Below are positions 34,505 to 46,489 of a DNA stretch of 64,000 nt, one piece after another. The stretch is taken from contig JAQOTA010000067.1 of assembly GCA_029532415.1 (NCBI GenBank), positions 434,001-498,000 of the forward strand, read 5' to 3'. Position 1 is the first letter of the stretch. The number at the start of each line of letters is the position of its first letter. Below the pieces are notes generated by a model. That model was not told the DNA's origin and searched no databases. It saw only the letters and a program-made list of their open reading frames with translations. The position numbers and the translations under genes are program-made. The stretch comes from Marasmius tenuissimus (taxonomy: Eukaryota; Basidiomycota; Agaricomycetes; Agaricales; Marasmiaceae).

Positions 34505-36153
34505 ATGTCTCTGCGTCTCGCACTTGCCCGATCTCGCAAGTCTTATATGCATACGCTTGAGCAAGATGCACGGTCAGGGAAATGGTCCGAAGAAGAGGAT
34601 CGCAAATTACTGAGTGGAATTCGGCAATATGGAGACGAGTCAGTCACTTTCATATCTGGTATAGACAGTGAATTTGTTCTCAAACAGTGCCGTAGCTGGT
34701 TTTCGATCGCAGCAAAAGTAGTCCAAACTAGAACGGCATCTCGTGAGGGTGGTTTCTTTCCCATCGCGGTTCTTTGCCAATTTTTTTTCCATCTCGGACA
34801 GAGTGCAATCGCCGCTCGGCGCACGTTTGGTCTCCCGAGGAGGATTTAGGGCTGGATCGAGGTTTTGCTGACCACGGAGCAAAGTAGGTGATATTGAAGA
34901 TTCGCGAGAGTGCTAGACATCTGACTAATTGTTCCTCACTTCAGGTGGTACCTTATTTCAAGGCTTTATGTTCCCTCGAAGACTTCAGAGGGTAAGCATC
35001 AAGCGCTCAGGTTGTGGACCCGAGCTCTCACTGTGGATTATCATATCAGAGTGTCGCAAGCGTTGGAATTCACGAAAAACCAAGGTATGTGTTTCATCAC
35101 ACTTCGACACGTTCCTTATGACTGGACGAGGTTTCCTTCAACGTTGCACGAACCAGACGCCCGCTCGTGGTCGAGCCGAACACAGTGCCGCTTGCAGTGT
35201 GGCCTCGACATCTCAGAGTCCGAATGAAGCCCAAATGGAGTCTCACACCCGAGAGCATCTCTCACAGTCGTCTGTCAGTAGCCCTGATGGCGACACAAGG
35301 CCCTTCAAAACCCCTTTCAGCAATAGAGCGGGCACTTATTGGACGATGGATATTGATACTGGTATTTTGGGGAGTCTCGGTATGACTTGTAATCGTCTTC
35401 TTCCCGCGCACCCCAGCTCATCTTCACTCGATGGCCTACCAAGGACTCGCCCCGCCACCACCAACGGAGACCCTAAACGATTTTCGACAACGCGAAGCGG
35501 AGAACCTTGTCAAGATTGCACGTCTACTGAGTGAGCTCAACAACAACTGTGCATCGGAAAAACAGTCACTCGGCGAGCAGGCTCAGGGACACGGTCACCG
35601 AGTTGAGGAGGGCTTTACGCAGTTCAAAGGGATTAAGTCACCACTCGACCCAGCGTCAGGCCAACCACCTCCAGCCGCTACCCACGAAAAATTAGAATAT
35701 CTTTCTTTGACGGTTCGCTCTTCCCTCGACCGTATTCGTGCGCTGGAAGCATCATATTCCCGTCTCCAGAAAGGCGGAAATCCCAGGTCTTATGAATCGT
35801 CACCCCAAACCTATGATAACAGACGTTCCCAATTGCCGAAAACTATGCCAATCCCACCCGCAAACCGTACGGAGCAGCATTCCTCTTATTCGCAATCTTA
35901 CACGCCAAAGGTGAACTTACCAACGGGATCCGGTCTTGCGCCTTGTCAGAAATCCCACTCGTCGATACCGCAAAATTATCAGGCACCTCGGGGATCAGGA
36001 AGCCACGCTTCTCCTCGATGTGTACGTCTTTCCTACTCCGTGACGTCCGCATCTGAAAGCCATTCACCCTACCCTCCTATTCAGTCGGGCTTCGAAGGCC
36101 CAAGCGCCGACTCATTTTGCCGCCATCGGCTCTATTCTAGCCCCGTTGGTTAG
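34505..36153 (+). CDS. MYB/SANT-domain DNA-binding protein, copy A of a tandem pair
   Basis: Exons: 34505-34642, 34688-34742, 34802-34883, 34945-34991, 35050-35084, 35157-35379 and 35444-36153. All introns are GT..AG and the frame holds (429 residues). Residues about 25-70 form a MYB repeat (GKWSEEEDRKLLSGIRQYG, then CRSWFSIAAKVVQTRTAS). A second follows with VWSPEEDLGLDRGFADHGA, KWYLISRLYVPSKT and CRKRWNSR. This is the W-spaced helix-turn-helix that binds DNA, as in R2R3 MYB factors. After a serine-rich linker come a coiled-coil-like region (ETLNDFRQREAENLVKIAR, with KLEYL and RIRALEASYSRLQK) and a proline/serine-rich tail. The acceptor before the sixth exon (35156) lies 15-20 nt downstream of the site used in copy B, where this copy reads CAACG instead of CAGCG. 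Probably a nuclear regulator. Confidence 0.75.
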
Positions 36154-38232
36154 GCTGAGGCTTTCACCATTTCGCACATGATGAATCGCCACTATGTCTG
36201 CCAGTGGGGATATGCTCAAGACTCTTCTTTGTAGCATGTACAGGCCTGTATGCAGATGATAGTTTCCAAAATGTTCAACGGATGCTCCATTTTAATTACG
36301 GAACTACGACAACGGGCCTTTGGGCTCTGATCAGCTTAGCTACCTCTCGCAAGTTTCAGCGACGTTACGACATCACCACGTGGTTTTTGCATACGTAGTG
36401 CCTGGAGGTGTTAATCGTTGTCTCCTCCTTATTCCTTCGTGATACTCTCATCTTCTCATCTGCAAATATTCCCTGAAGCTCCTTTCCTCTCATTGATATC
36501 AGCACGTCCCACCTATTACGCACATTGAAGAAAATTCAGGGTCCTTAAAATTCACTTCGGTAGCGTCTTTGACCTGACCGACAACCTTTAGCGACGACTG
36601 GGTAGTATCCGAGCGGATGATATCTGTGTTCTGGGCAACTACGCAGACATGTAGCACTTGAGAAGACACTTTTCAGATGCTACGTGGCAATTTTCTCACT
36701 ACTCCCATTTACTGATCACGACTTTGTGAACACAGATCATCATCGCCAACGACGACCAACATTAATGGGTATAGCTCGTACCACTATCCTCTCGTATCAT
36801 TTATCTCGAGTTAGACGATGCAATTAACTGATCGGCCGCAGTGCTTCTCCTACAGCCTTTGTTTCCCCACCTTTCACCTCGTCAATGTCTCAGGAACACC
36901 CTGACTCGGCTCATGCATCGAAGGCGGCACTTCATGTGTTCTGTGACCGTTCTGTGACCTGTGCCCGTGTCTCCTGGATGCTAACTACACTTTGTGGTCA
37001 CACCATACTACACAATGCAACGCTACACGACTGGTCCTCGCAACGCTTCGAAGCGTTCTTGTACCAACAGGCCGTGTGGATGATTTGACTTACATAACAC
37101 ACCAGCGCACGTACTGTCTGGGTGCTACTCTTGTATACCAACTGCTCAAATTGCTGCCGTCAATATGCGCTCCATTGCCTCACGGAACGGATGATCATTG
37201 TCGACCGGTGCTATTTTCGCCTCCGAATGACCAGTGCTCGGCCCGAGTTACTCGTTGTGGACCCAGAAGCATCGACCCGTATAGAGGCCGTCTCGTGCAG
37301 GACAAATCTGTGGTCAATATGGACGCAGACTCTCCTTCGCCTTCTTCAAAAGTTCAAAGCACTCAAAACCTTTCCATAATCGTCAATTCAGTGTTGGGTG
37401 CGATCGGTCTTTCGTGGTACTTTCTGCCGAGAAATCTCGACATGGGCTTAAGTCTGAATGGGCGGCTGTCAGTTAGGAGGGTGCTTATTCAATATTGATC
37501 TTGCGAGCGTGAGGTTCGAGAACGGTGCGTTCGAGTTCAATATAACTTTGGGTTTTGGGCTTTAGTCGGTGGATTCTTACCTCACATTTCCGTTCCTCCA
37601 TCTCGTTCAATCTCAATACAGGGCAGTAGCGAGTACTACCTCTCAATCTCCGCCTTTCATTGGTTCTTGGGGCCCGGACGGGCGCAAAGACGTCTCAGAG
37701 GCCGCAGTAACTGATCTACCCAGCGTATCAATAACGTCGATTTATAAAGGTTGATATGTCATTCGTGCGTTATCTTTTACCAATTGAATCTCCCTTCAGG
37801 TGCTACATAAAACATTTCTCATATGTGTTGCCTCTTCGGGAGGCCACATGCACTGATGCCACCCATTTAGGAACTACATATAGTATGATGCACGTTCTGA
37901 TATGTGTCCCCCGTTTTGGAAGCTACATATCTCAACTCGCCACTCGTATGTGTTACCTTTTCGGTATACAGTCGTGACCCACGGTGAAGATACTGTCAGA
38001 CAAACGCCCGATCCGCCCCCACTCCTACCATGTTTTCCTCGTTTGGAGCTGTATACTTGTTGGATCCGCCTGGTTCTCGGTGCCTAAGATCGGAGTTCGT
38101 TCTACATATGTATTCGCACATATGTACCTAGTAAGTTTTCGACGACGACCGGCTTTATATATATGCACTTTTGCACGTAGCATCTCAATATATACATTCC
38201 GGTCTCCACACCAGTGATCGAAGCTACAAGGA
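36154..38232. other. Region between the tandem MYB genes
   Basis: No gene is supported. Frames at 36885-37088, 36992-37498 and 37569-37754 lack motifs. Around 37800-37970 the motif TATGTGTxxCC..TTCGG recurs three times at 50-100 bp spacing, perhaps degenerate tandem repeats. Confidence 0.4.
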
Positions 38233-38238
38233 TATAAG
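38233..38238 (+). promoter_or_regulatory. TATA box of MYB copy B
   Basis: TATAAG 40 nt upstream of the chosen ATG (38273). An earlier in-frame ATG at 38240 would sit right on the TATA box, which argues for the later start. Confidence 0.4.
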
Positions 38239-38272
38239 GATGGTGTCTTTGTCCAAGGTAGACTCACTGACA

Positions 38273-39958
38273 ATGCCCACTTCTCGACAACTTACAATCA
38301 CTACTCGATCCCGCCAGGCAGGGCAGTTACCTGGGAGCCGCTTGCGCTCGGGGATTAAATGGTCCGAGGAAGAGGACCACAGGTTACTTACGGGTATCAA
38401 GCAATATGGAGACGAGTACGTGACACTAACTTCCTCCTTTCTCCGTCATGATTCTTGTACTTAAACAGTGTCTTAGCTGGTCCTCCATAGCGAAAGTCGT
38501 TCAGACGAGAGCCGCACATCGTGAGCAACGGTTTCTCCTCTCCTGATTGATTCTCTTCCGAACCTCCATTGATCTCGAATAGAGTGCAAGAGTCGTTGGA
38601 TGCGCATTTGGTCTCCAGAGGAGGATACTGGACTAGATCGGGGTTATGATGACCATGGAGCAAAGTAGGTGGTAATGATCTGTGAGCCCACGAAATTGTG
38701 AACTAATCCCTCGGTCCTTTGTACAGGTGGGCGCTGATATCAAAGCTCTATGTTCGCTCGAGGACTCCAGATGGTAAGCCTTGTATATACTTGGCCTTCT
38801 TGAAAAGTTGTTGAACGCGACACTAGAGTGCCGCAAGCGTTGGGAATCGCGAGAAACCAAAGTATGTGCCACACTCTGATACGTCGTTCATGAATTGACG
38901 CCGTTCAATCCCGTCAGCGGTGCACCCGGCGGACGTCCGTTTGCACCAAAGATAATCACGGAGCTCCCGATGGTGCCACTTCTTTAGCGCCTCAGCCTCC
39001 GAACAAAAAACCTAAATGAATCCCCACATTCTAGACAACGCCACACAGGCGTCGGTTCTATCTGAACAGAGCCCTTTCAACGACGCAACTCGCCTCGAAG
39101 TCCCTTCTGTCATCAATGCAGGCACTTGCTGGACGACAGAAATAGATACTGACGCCCTAAGCACATGTGGTATGATTTTCATCTCCATTTTTTGTAGACA
39201 CGCACTCATTTCAATTGATGGCCTGTTCAGATCTCGCCGCACCCCCACCAATAGAGACCCTGAACGATTTCCGAAAACGCGAAGCTGAAAACCTCGTTAA
39301 GATTGCCCGCCGACTTATCAAACTCAATGATAGCTGGGAGTCAGAGCGGGAATCATTGGTCGAGCAGGCTGAGCGACACGGCTGCTTGATTGAGGAAGGA
39401 TTCACGCAAGTGAAGGAAATGCAGAAGCAGCTCGATTCATTGTCACGCCAACCGGTTCCAGCGCTTCCGCACGAAAAGTTGAATTACCTATTTTCGGCAG
39501 CTCAGTCTTCCCTCACCCGCATTAGTGCTCTAGAACAATCAATCTCCCGCCTACAGAAGGAGAAGATTTCCGGATCGCATACACCATCACCCCATTCATA
39601 TTACACGCATCCTCAAACACCGAGTTCCAAGCCAACGACCATACCGAACCATCCCAAGCCTCCTTCCTATTCGCAATCATACCCGCTAAGGGCAAATCCA
39701 TCAGCAGGCCATTCGCCTGCGGATTCTCAGAGCTCCTACTCAGCAGCTTCGCAAGGTTACCAGGTACCTCGGGGTTCAGCAACATGCGCTCCCTCTTGTG
39801 ACCTTCCTTCTTACACATGGCCGTTTACTCCTCAGGGCCATTCCCCCAGACCTCCTCACCCATCGACCTTTGGCTCCACTTCTGCTCGACCCTATGGATC
39901 CTATTCAAGTCCCGAGGGAAGGTGGTCGTGTGGAGACTCTTCACCTCGTACACGGTGA
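38273..39958 (+). CDS. MYB/SANT-domain DNA-binding protein, copy B of a tandem pair
   Basis: Exons: 38273-38419, 38469-38520, 38583-38664, 38727-38773, 38827-38861, 38918-38972, 39035-39169 and 39231-39958 (426 residues). Three internal exons have exactly the lengths seen in copy A (82, 47 and 35 nt). MYB repeats: KWSEEEDHRLLTGIKQYGD with CLSWSSIAKVVQTRAAH, then IWSPEEDTGLDRGYDDHGA, KWALISKLYVRSRT and CRKRWESR. The coiled-coil block (IETLNDFRKREAENLVKIA, ISALEQSISRLQKEK) and the proline/serine-rich tail match copy A. Between 38973 and 39034 the sequence aligns to coding sequence of copy A but has a 2-nt length change and stops. Splicing it out (GTGCCA..CTAG, 62 nt) restores the frame exactly, so it is either a new intron or a frameshifted stretch. 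The tail of copy B is better conserved in hydrophobic spacing than that of copy A. Confidence 0.7.
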
Positions 39959-41600
39959 ATCGATGAAGCCGACTCTAGAAGTATTTCGGAACCGAACTTT
40001 TTGAACGTAGACTCTACTCGCATTGCAGTACTCACCGGTGCTGCAGGGGCGCTTATGACTTTGGTAAATGTATATAAAGTCCTATGTACAGAACACCCCG
40101 AATTTGATTGTAGATTAAGCACTTGTTGGTGACTTCTCCAGATGAAAAAGAAAGACGCCGGGCCACTTGAGCATTCGAAAGCGGGTTGATTGCAATACCC
40201 AAACGGTGTGTATCGGTGGAACGCTGATGGCTTGTCCTAAAAGACGCATTTAATGATACTTACAGGGGCAAACGCGCTTTTGTCTCAATACCACAGAACA
40301 CTTCATCAACATCGACTGTGTGCGAGAGTCGCGATCGCTACCTTAACAGCTTGGTATTACATGAGATCCGCGAAGGTCAAGGTTGAATATCTGAATGCCA
40401 AGCACAAATTCGTGAGTCTGGTCGAAGTTACAGCCTTCGTTATCGAGAGACTCGTAGTGACCCGAGTGTCCTGAGGATCCGAAGGCGTTCATTTACGAGT
40501 CAATCACCATAGGCTTGGACGTCTACGATCCTTACATAGTCTTCTCCCAAAAACATGTTTCCAGGCTATTCCGATTGATCGTCTGTAGACCTTAAGGTTG
40601 GAATGGATTCCCACGCCCTTGGTGGCCACTGGCCAACCTCGAGTCCGATGATGGCGAAACGTACCTAGCTACCTGCTACTCATGGTTAGACTGTCTCGTA
40701 CGCACTCCGGAGAGGATATGTAGCAGTGAGCTCGCTATTCCTCTGGTTGGGGCTGTCGTGACGGCCCGAGACCGACCACAGACCGTTAAATATCTACCCG
40801 CCGTGCTACAAGGAATATGTTCACTTTACTGATTGGTCAATTTTTGATCACGATATTTCAACTACAGACTGGGTGCAACTTTTCCCAGCCACAATACCCT
40901 GTAATTTGATTACAACAATGTGAAAGGTCTCATCTCGTCAGAATACTTTGCACTCGGGGCTTGGGCGAATCGCTTGAATACTTTGACTATTCCCGTCTTC
41001 TAAGTTGTCTATTTCAATTGCTATCCGGGGGCCAGCATATGCAGAATGTTCTAGGTTCGGAACATGTTAAGATACAGAACCTCTGACAAACAGGTGCCTG
41101 AGATATTCATAAAATTTTGCTGCCTCCGTGGAAGAGGTCAAACATTACGTCGTTGATCATTCTCTATGGACATTCAGCGCATTCCCGAGCTATTTTGGTT
41201 TCGATACCAGACATTCTGGGTAGTTTTATTGCCCACTGTTTGGTCAATTCGCCGAGACCAAATGTGTTCACAATCAGTAACTTTTTTCCATTGGAAGTAG
41301 GACTCGCGAAAAACTGTTGTTAAATAGGCTGCAAGTTCGTTAATAACTTATCAATCGTTTTCCCTGGTTCGCTATTCCCCGACCGAAATAGCCTTCCTTT
41401 CGACCATTCATGTATCAGTATTTGCTCCCGGGTAGTTTTCCTGTCGGGCTTCGAAAAAAATCGGCCGAATATTCAACCATTTTCATTACTATTCAACAAT
41501 AAAATTAATTATCTATCCCACGGACTAATTGCGCTTATCAGGGAGGCGTCCTATTTTTTACACTCTTTAGCTGATGAAATAGTGTTCCCCCCCAGCTGTG
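39959..41600. other. Gene-poor region downstream of the MYB pair
   Basis: A short exon-like stretch at about 40010-40060 (reading IAVLTGAAGALMTL, then a donor-like GTAAAT) is isolated. A 73-residue frame at 40253-40474 has no motif. Nothing else recognised. Confidence 0.4.
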
Positions 41601-41607
41601 TATATAA
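41601..41607 (+). promoter_or_regulatory. TATA box followed by a pyrimidine-rich initiator tract
   Basis: TATATAA at 41601, then a C/T-rich stretch at 41636-41730. A likely 5'-leader intron (GTGAGT at 41731 to TTAG at 41780) ends 4 nt before ATG 41785. This arrangement is typical of strongly expressed basidiomycete genes. Confidence 0.5.
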
Positions 41608-41784
41608 ACCCGACATGATAAACTGGTTGACGGTCCCTCCTTTCCCTCCTTCCACCACCACCACTTCTCTCCTCTTCAGCTTCTCCGCGCTGCTCATTCG
41701 ATCCCTCTCTCCTCCCTCTCTTCTTCTTATTGTGAGTCGGGCCCTTCGTTGTCGTTACTCTCGATACTGACCCTGCTTAGGACC

Positions 41785-42264
41785 ATGACACATTACCTTA
41801 CCGTGAACCTGCTAGGTAAGTTCTCACTATCGCTGTTATTAATATGTAGTTGACCCAGTCCTTTCAGCAGCGTGCATTCATCACCCATACCCATAAGTCC
41901 ACCGTCACCTCCCTTGTTCGTTATGCAGTGAACACGCTTGCCAATTATTGGGGCGCATATATGCACCATAAAGTACAGTGTGTGTGCACCTTCACTCATA
42001 ACATTGGGATGCAAACTCACATCATAATTCTCAGGGATTCCTGACGTAGATGAAGCCCAGAGGCGGATGGGTCAGCCATGTTGCAGTCGAGAACCTCCAC
42101 TAACCGACACCTTGTGCGAGGTCATAGCTCCGGTACGTTTTTCAGTGCTCACCTAGCTTGCCGAGGGTACAAATACTGACGCTGTCAACACACAGGACCT
42201 TGTTGTCGTTGTTTTGTTGAAGATGATATATGTATCGCCTCTCTGCACCCGTCATATCACGTAG
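41785..42264 (+). CDS. Small unknown 65-residue protein behind a strong promoter
   Basis: ATG 41785. Exons are 41785-41815, 42035-42132 and 42196-42264. Introns are 219 nt (GTAAGT..CTCAG) and 63 nt (GTACGT..ACAG), and the frame is kept to TAG. The peptide starts MTHYLTVNLLG, continues IPDVDEAQRRMGQPCCSRE and ends with a hydrophobic DLVVVVLLKMIYV segment and a short tail. The first intron is long for this window and may hide an extra exon (a frame at 41850-42044 crosses it). No family is recognised. The promoter evidence is stronger than the coding evidence; a non-coding RNA or a decayed gene behind an intact promoter is possible. Confidence 0.35.
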
Positions 42265-45200
42265 CTCTGTGGCTTTCCTAGCCGCGTTCATGATGTCGTA
42301 CATACAATTCCAATATGATATTGTCTCTTTTCCTAATATGTGAAATTATGAGAAGCCCTGTACTGGGCGTGCTAGCGCTACCTCTTCATCCCTACGACCC
42401 TTTTGACCCAATAAAACATCTACTATGTTTCACAATCCCTATATCCTGTCACCTTTCCCGTGATCCGTTGGTCTCTCCACTACTCGCTGCTATATGCTAC
42501 ACCCCCTGCTACTCGCCACTGTCCTCGTTATCCGGTAATCACCCCCAAAACTGGTTAAAACCCTCCAAAACCCGGTACAATCTTTGCAAGCCGTGACAAC
42601 CTTCGGTCTCCGGTATCATCCTCAAAACTCGTTAAAAGGTACTCAAATTCGTTGTTTTCTACTGGTATCATGCTCACGAATTCTCGCTCTTTCTTTGGAT
42701 TTCAGAAAAGTTTTAATACGGTTATATAGTCCGTTCCTGTTCGTAACCAGGTACAGCGGGTTTTGTCCTACCTAACGGATATCGGGGATACTAATTACAT
42801 TCTATCGATCCAGGTATTTTGCTGATGGCCCAACGTGAGGGTAAACTGGTATCTGCGCGAGCAAACTCGGGACACTCGTTGTTCTAACCAAAGCTTTGAG
42901 TCCGTCAAGTCAATTTTTTGACACCGATCAATCTTAGCATCCAAATTTTCGACTCCCAAACTCCTGGTCGTGATTTCTGGTCCCAGTGAGGATTCAATGG
43001 AGGCTATGAGACTGTACCAGATACGCTGAATGTTGAAAAGTGGCAATCCGGGCCGTGCATAGTGAGCCTACGAACGTAGTCCCACTGTGCTTTCAGAAGC
43101 ATGAACGTGAGCAATCGAGATACTTGGTGATGACGCGAGGCAAGGTAACTTACAACTGACATAAATCCACTCTCCGACGACCCGTGTTTGGTGTTTTCAA
43201 CAATGGCAATTGTGTAGTCGAGACAGACGACATTATCCACTGAGAGGATCCACGTTGCGTGGGTTCTGAGAGATATAATTAGATTGCAACAGCCGGTAAA
43301 AACTCAACTCCCGTGTGTGGAGCTGACAGGTGAAACCACATCGATCTGGTCAAAGTTACGGATTTATTCGTTATATGTGCTCTGGCGAAATGTTCGTGCA
43401 GCGATGGAGGGTATCGGATACTCGAACGAGATGATTTCGCACGGATGTAGAACCACCCTTGGTTTTTTTCAGCGAAGTTTTGATTGTCTCGGCGAAATGT
43501 GATTACTGGAAAGAAAACAGTCATTACCAGCATCTGAGCATCAAAATGCACCACAGTGTTTCAGGGAGCCGCTGCTCAACGAGCCCACTCTGAGGTAAGG
43601 TGTGTTCTTTCGGCAAGATACAATTGTATATGTGTTATATCTCGGGAAACTGTTGAACCACTTCCCCAGACCTATAATATATCAAAAATCAGTATCATAC
43701 TCGAGTTCCAAGTTTCCAACTCGAAGAGAGAGAACGAAACCCCTTCAAGCCCAGATCAGCTTGGCCTTGACTAGCGGTCTCGTTCGCCCGGATAGTTCAG
43801 TATTGATTCATTGTACGGGACGTAAACGAGTACTCATCTTCATATAGCCTATCTCTCACCGTGGAGGGAACGATTCATATCAGCCTAGAGCCCAAAACGA
43901 AAGGCTTCAAGACAAGAAAGTCCATTCAGAGGTCGCCAGCCATTTTGGCTATTGCGAAGTAGCCGGTGTTGAGAAGAATTCGTCGGGTTCTAATCAGTGG
44001 GAAGGGCTAAGACCAACTGACACCCGTGACATATCCATGGTCCATAGGGGGTGCAGCGAGAGGAAACGGGGAAATGTCAGTGACTCCTCTTGATCCATGG
44101 GTAGCGCATCGATCGGTGGCGTTCTCAAAAGATGCATTGTTGAGACTATGGTTATGCCAGCCCCCCACGACTCGGGTAGAGCAATGTGAGAGGCCGTTCC
44201 GATGGTCTGCATTGATGCCCTGCATATTTTTTTGATTGGTCTAGCATTCATTCTATAACTATGAAAAGGGATGGTAAAACCACGGACAAAAATACGGTGA
44301 GATTAAATACACTCACCTCAGAACCGAGCTATTCGCTATTTTTGTTCATCTTCATCCTTGGAACCCTGAAATACAAAGAATATGTTGTACTTCCGCCATT
44401 CCTTCCCGAACGGCGGGTTGTTTGTGCCATCAAAGGTTTAGGGAAGACTGAGCAATCAGGCGAGGCGCGATTCATTCGAAGAGTCAATGTACCATGAGCC
44501 CACACATCCTTTGGATCAGCGTGTATCCTCCAGGGAGGACAACTCCATTTCAACCAGGGCTAGACCTCATGTCTACATAATTGCACTCGGATATACTACA
44601 CCAGCCTCATATGTATCCAAATTTCAACGATCCTAAAGCGAACGACAACCAACTTTCTGTGTTTCGTTGATGACTGAGCGACGACTCCGAAGACGAATAA
44701 AAACTGATGACGGGATGGTTAGGGAATGGAAATCACGATGGTGGTTGTATGAAAGCAGGTTCAGGCGTAGTCCGATTTGGGTTGTGTGGGCCCTTTGTTT
44801 CAGTTTGCTTTTTACCCTCTTCGGCTCTCCTCGGGCAATTGCTAGCTGGCTATCCTGACCAAACTCTAGCTCGGCATGATCAGAGCCGGAACAAAATATC
44901 TCGAGGCTTGTTGCTTATTGCCGCAGGATATGGCCTCACCACCGTTCAGTACGATCACCTTCATCTCCTGGCTTGGATGCTCTCTTTGACCACAACTACC
45001 TCAAGCCCCCTCTCCAGCGTCGATCAACACTCGCTTCTTCTGATGGATCGGGAAGATATCAAGCTTCGAACCTGAAACATCGACGAACGTATTGTAATAT
45101 GCGAGCACCGGAGATTGATCTACATTTTCTGCTAGTTGCAGCAACCAGAACAACCATTTGCGCGACGGTATCATAGGCCGAAGTACTCCAGCTGTGGTGA

Positions 45201-46489
45201 ACAGCATCGCAATTTCAGCAAAAACAATCATCCATCAAGTCCGGAAATATGATTGGGTGAGTTTATCGTCTTGTTTGTAGGGACAATCTTCGAAGATTGT
45301 GAAGGTTACCATTCCCCAAGTTGTCAATAAACGTGAGCTAACCATAATGTAGCCTCGCCAATCTGATATCTTAATATTGAATATCATATGCTTTAGAGAG
45401 CTCTGCGACACCTCCAAATTGTCGACGGGTCGCTCTAACTCAGCCCGATAAGGAGCTAGAATTGGACCATTTCAGCTCAACGAGTCGTTCCGTGGCTCTC
45501 CTTATCCGTACCAGGCTGTCAGTGGAGTGTATCTGTGGTATAGTCCGTATTCAAGCCGACGTTCTGGTAGACCCGCTCAAAATGTCTCGATGCGGAGGTA
45601 GCATGATGATCTCGACCTTCATTTACTGCCTTCATTTACTGTGGTGCTGACTCATCACACAACAGATTTAGGATCAGATGAAGTCGTTAGGCTGCCAATC
45701 TTCAAACCCTTCTATGTCCAACTCGAAGTAAGGATGGATAACATCAATGATCATGCGGGTAGTAAGAGTGGAAGGTAAATGTAATCCGAACCGGATGTTG
45801 AGGTACCTTGTATCTTGATTACGTTGCAAAACTTCTCAAGGCACCCGGCGCGGGTGGTTCTCGTTGAGATCCGCTGGTGGAGTGTCCCAAATCAATTTAC
45901 TACCCTGACTTGATACCCGCCGCACGCTGTTATCCCGAGCTGAAGGCCACTGTACTTGAGAATTGTTTCTTTCAACGTAGAGTCATTCAAGAACGATATG
46001 TGCTGGGAATAAAACCCCTTGCTAGACGAGCGAGCAACGAGTCGACAAATCATCATCAAATGATTTACCCCATTGCCGTCATCCTCGAGTCTGGTCTATA
46101 TCTCGTTCACAGCACACAATCTTCTATCTTCCAGTTGCAGCGCTTCGGCTCTTACGTTGGGTATCATGCGGCCTTTGTGTGCGTTTGTTATTCACTTGAT
46201 TTCACTTCAATTCTAATCAGTCCGAAGATTTGGATCAATGTAGCAGCGCTCATATCAGCCGGCACAACAGCAAGAAGATCTGTCATTGAGAATGATTTTT
46301 GAGTGTCATGTGAGACCAACGGGTTCGTCGGATTGGTGGGCATAATGAGGTCTAATACAGCATTCGGAACACGAGGCTTGATACCCAGCCTCACATATAC
46401 AGTTCGTGCACGAGCGACAAAACGACGTTCTTCCCTTCCCTCGCCATCACAACCAACAATCGTCTCGATCTCCTTTTAATTCTTCGTGG
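42265..46489. other. Gene-poor region with a diverged repeat segment
   Basis: Contains the repeat segment 42820-43330 (separate entry) and many short frames on both str​ands without motifs. From about 45877 on it matches the 5' flank of the second duplicated gene (54470-54970), including an AATAAAACCCC element near 46005 that is ACATAAAACCCC near 54590 and may be a shared promoter element. Confidence 0.4.
42820..43330 (-). repeat. Diverged repeat segment X (paralogue of 49620-50065), possibly an old membrane-protein gene
   Basis: Several blocks match 49620-50065 in the same order at about 70 % identity by eye: GTTGTTCTAAC, GAACGTGAGC, ACTTACA, TGGCA..TTGTGTAGT, and a final block ending GCCGGTAAAAACT that occurs in both. 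Read on the minus strand, the shared part is coding-like (LIISLRTHATWILSVDNVV and onward), with a helix recalling the 'R-x-Y-A-x-W' helix of fungal multi-spanning membrane proteins. It is too eroded for a gene model. Confidence 0.35.
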
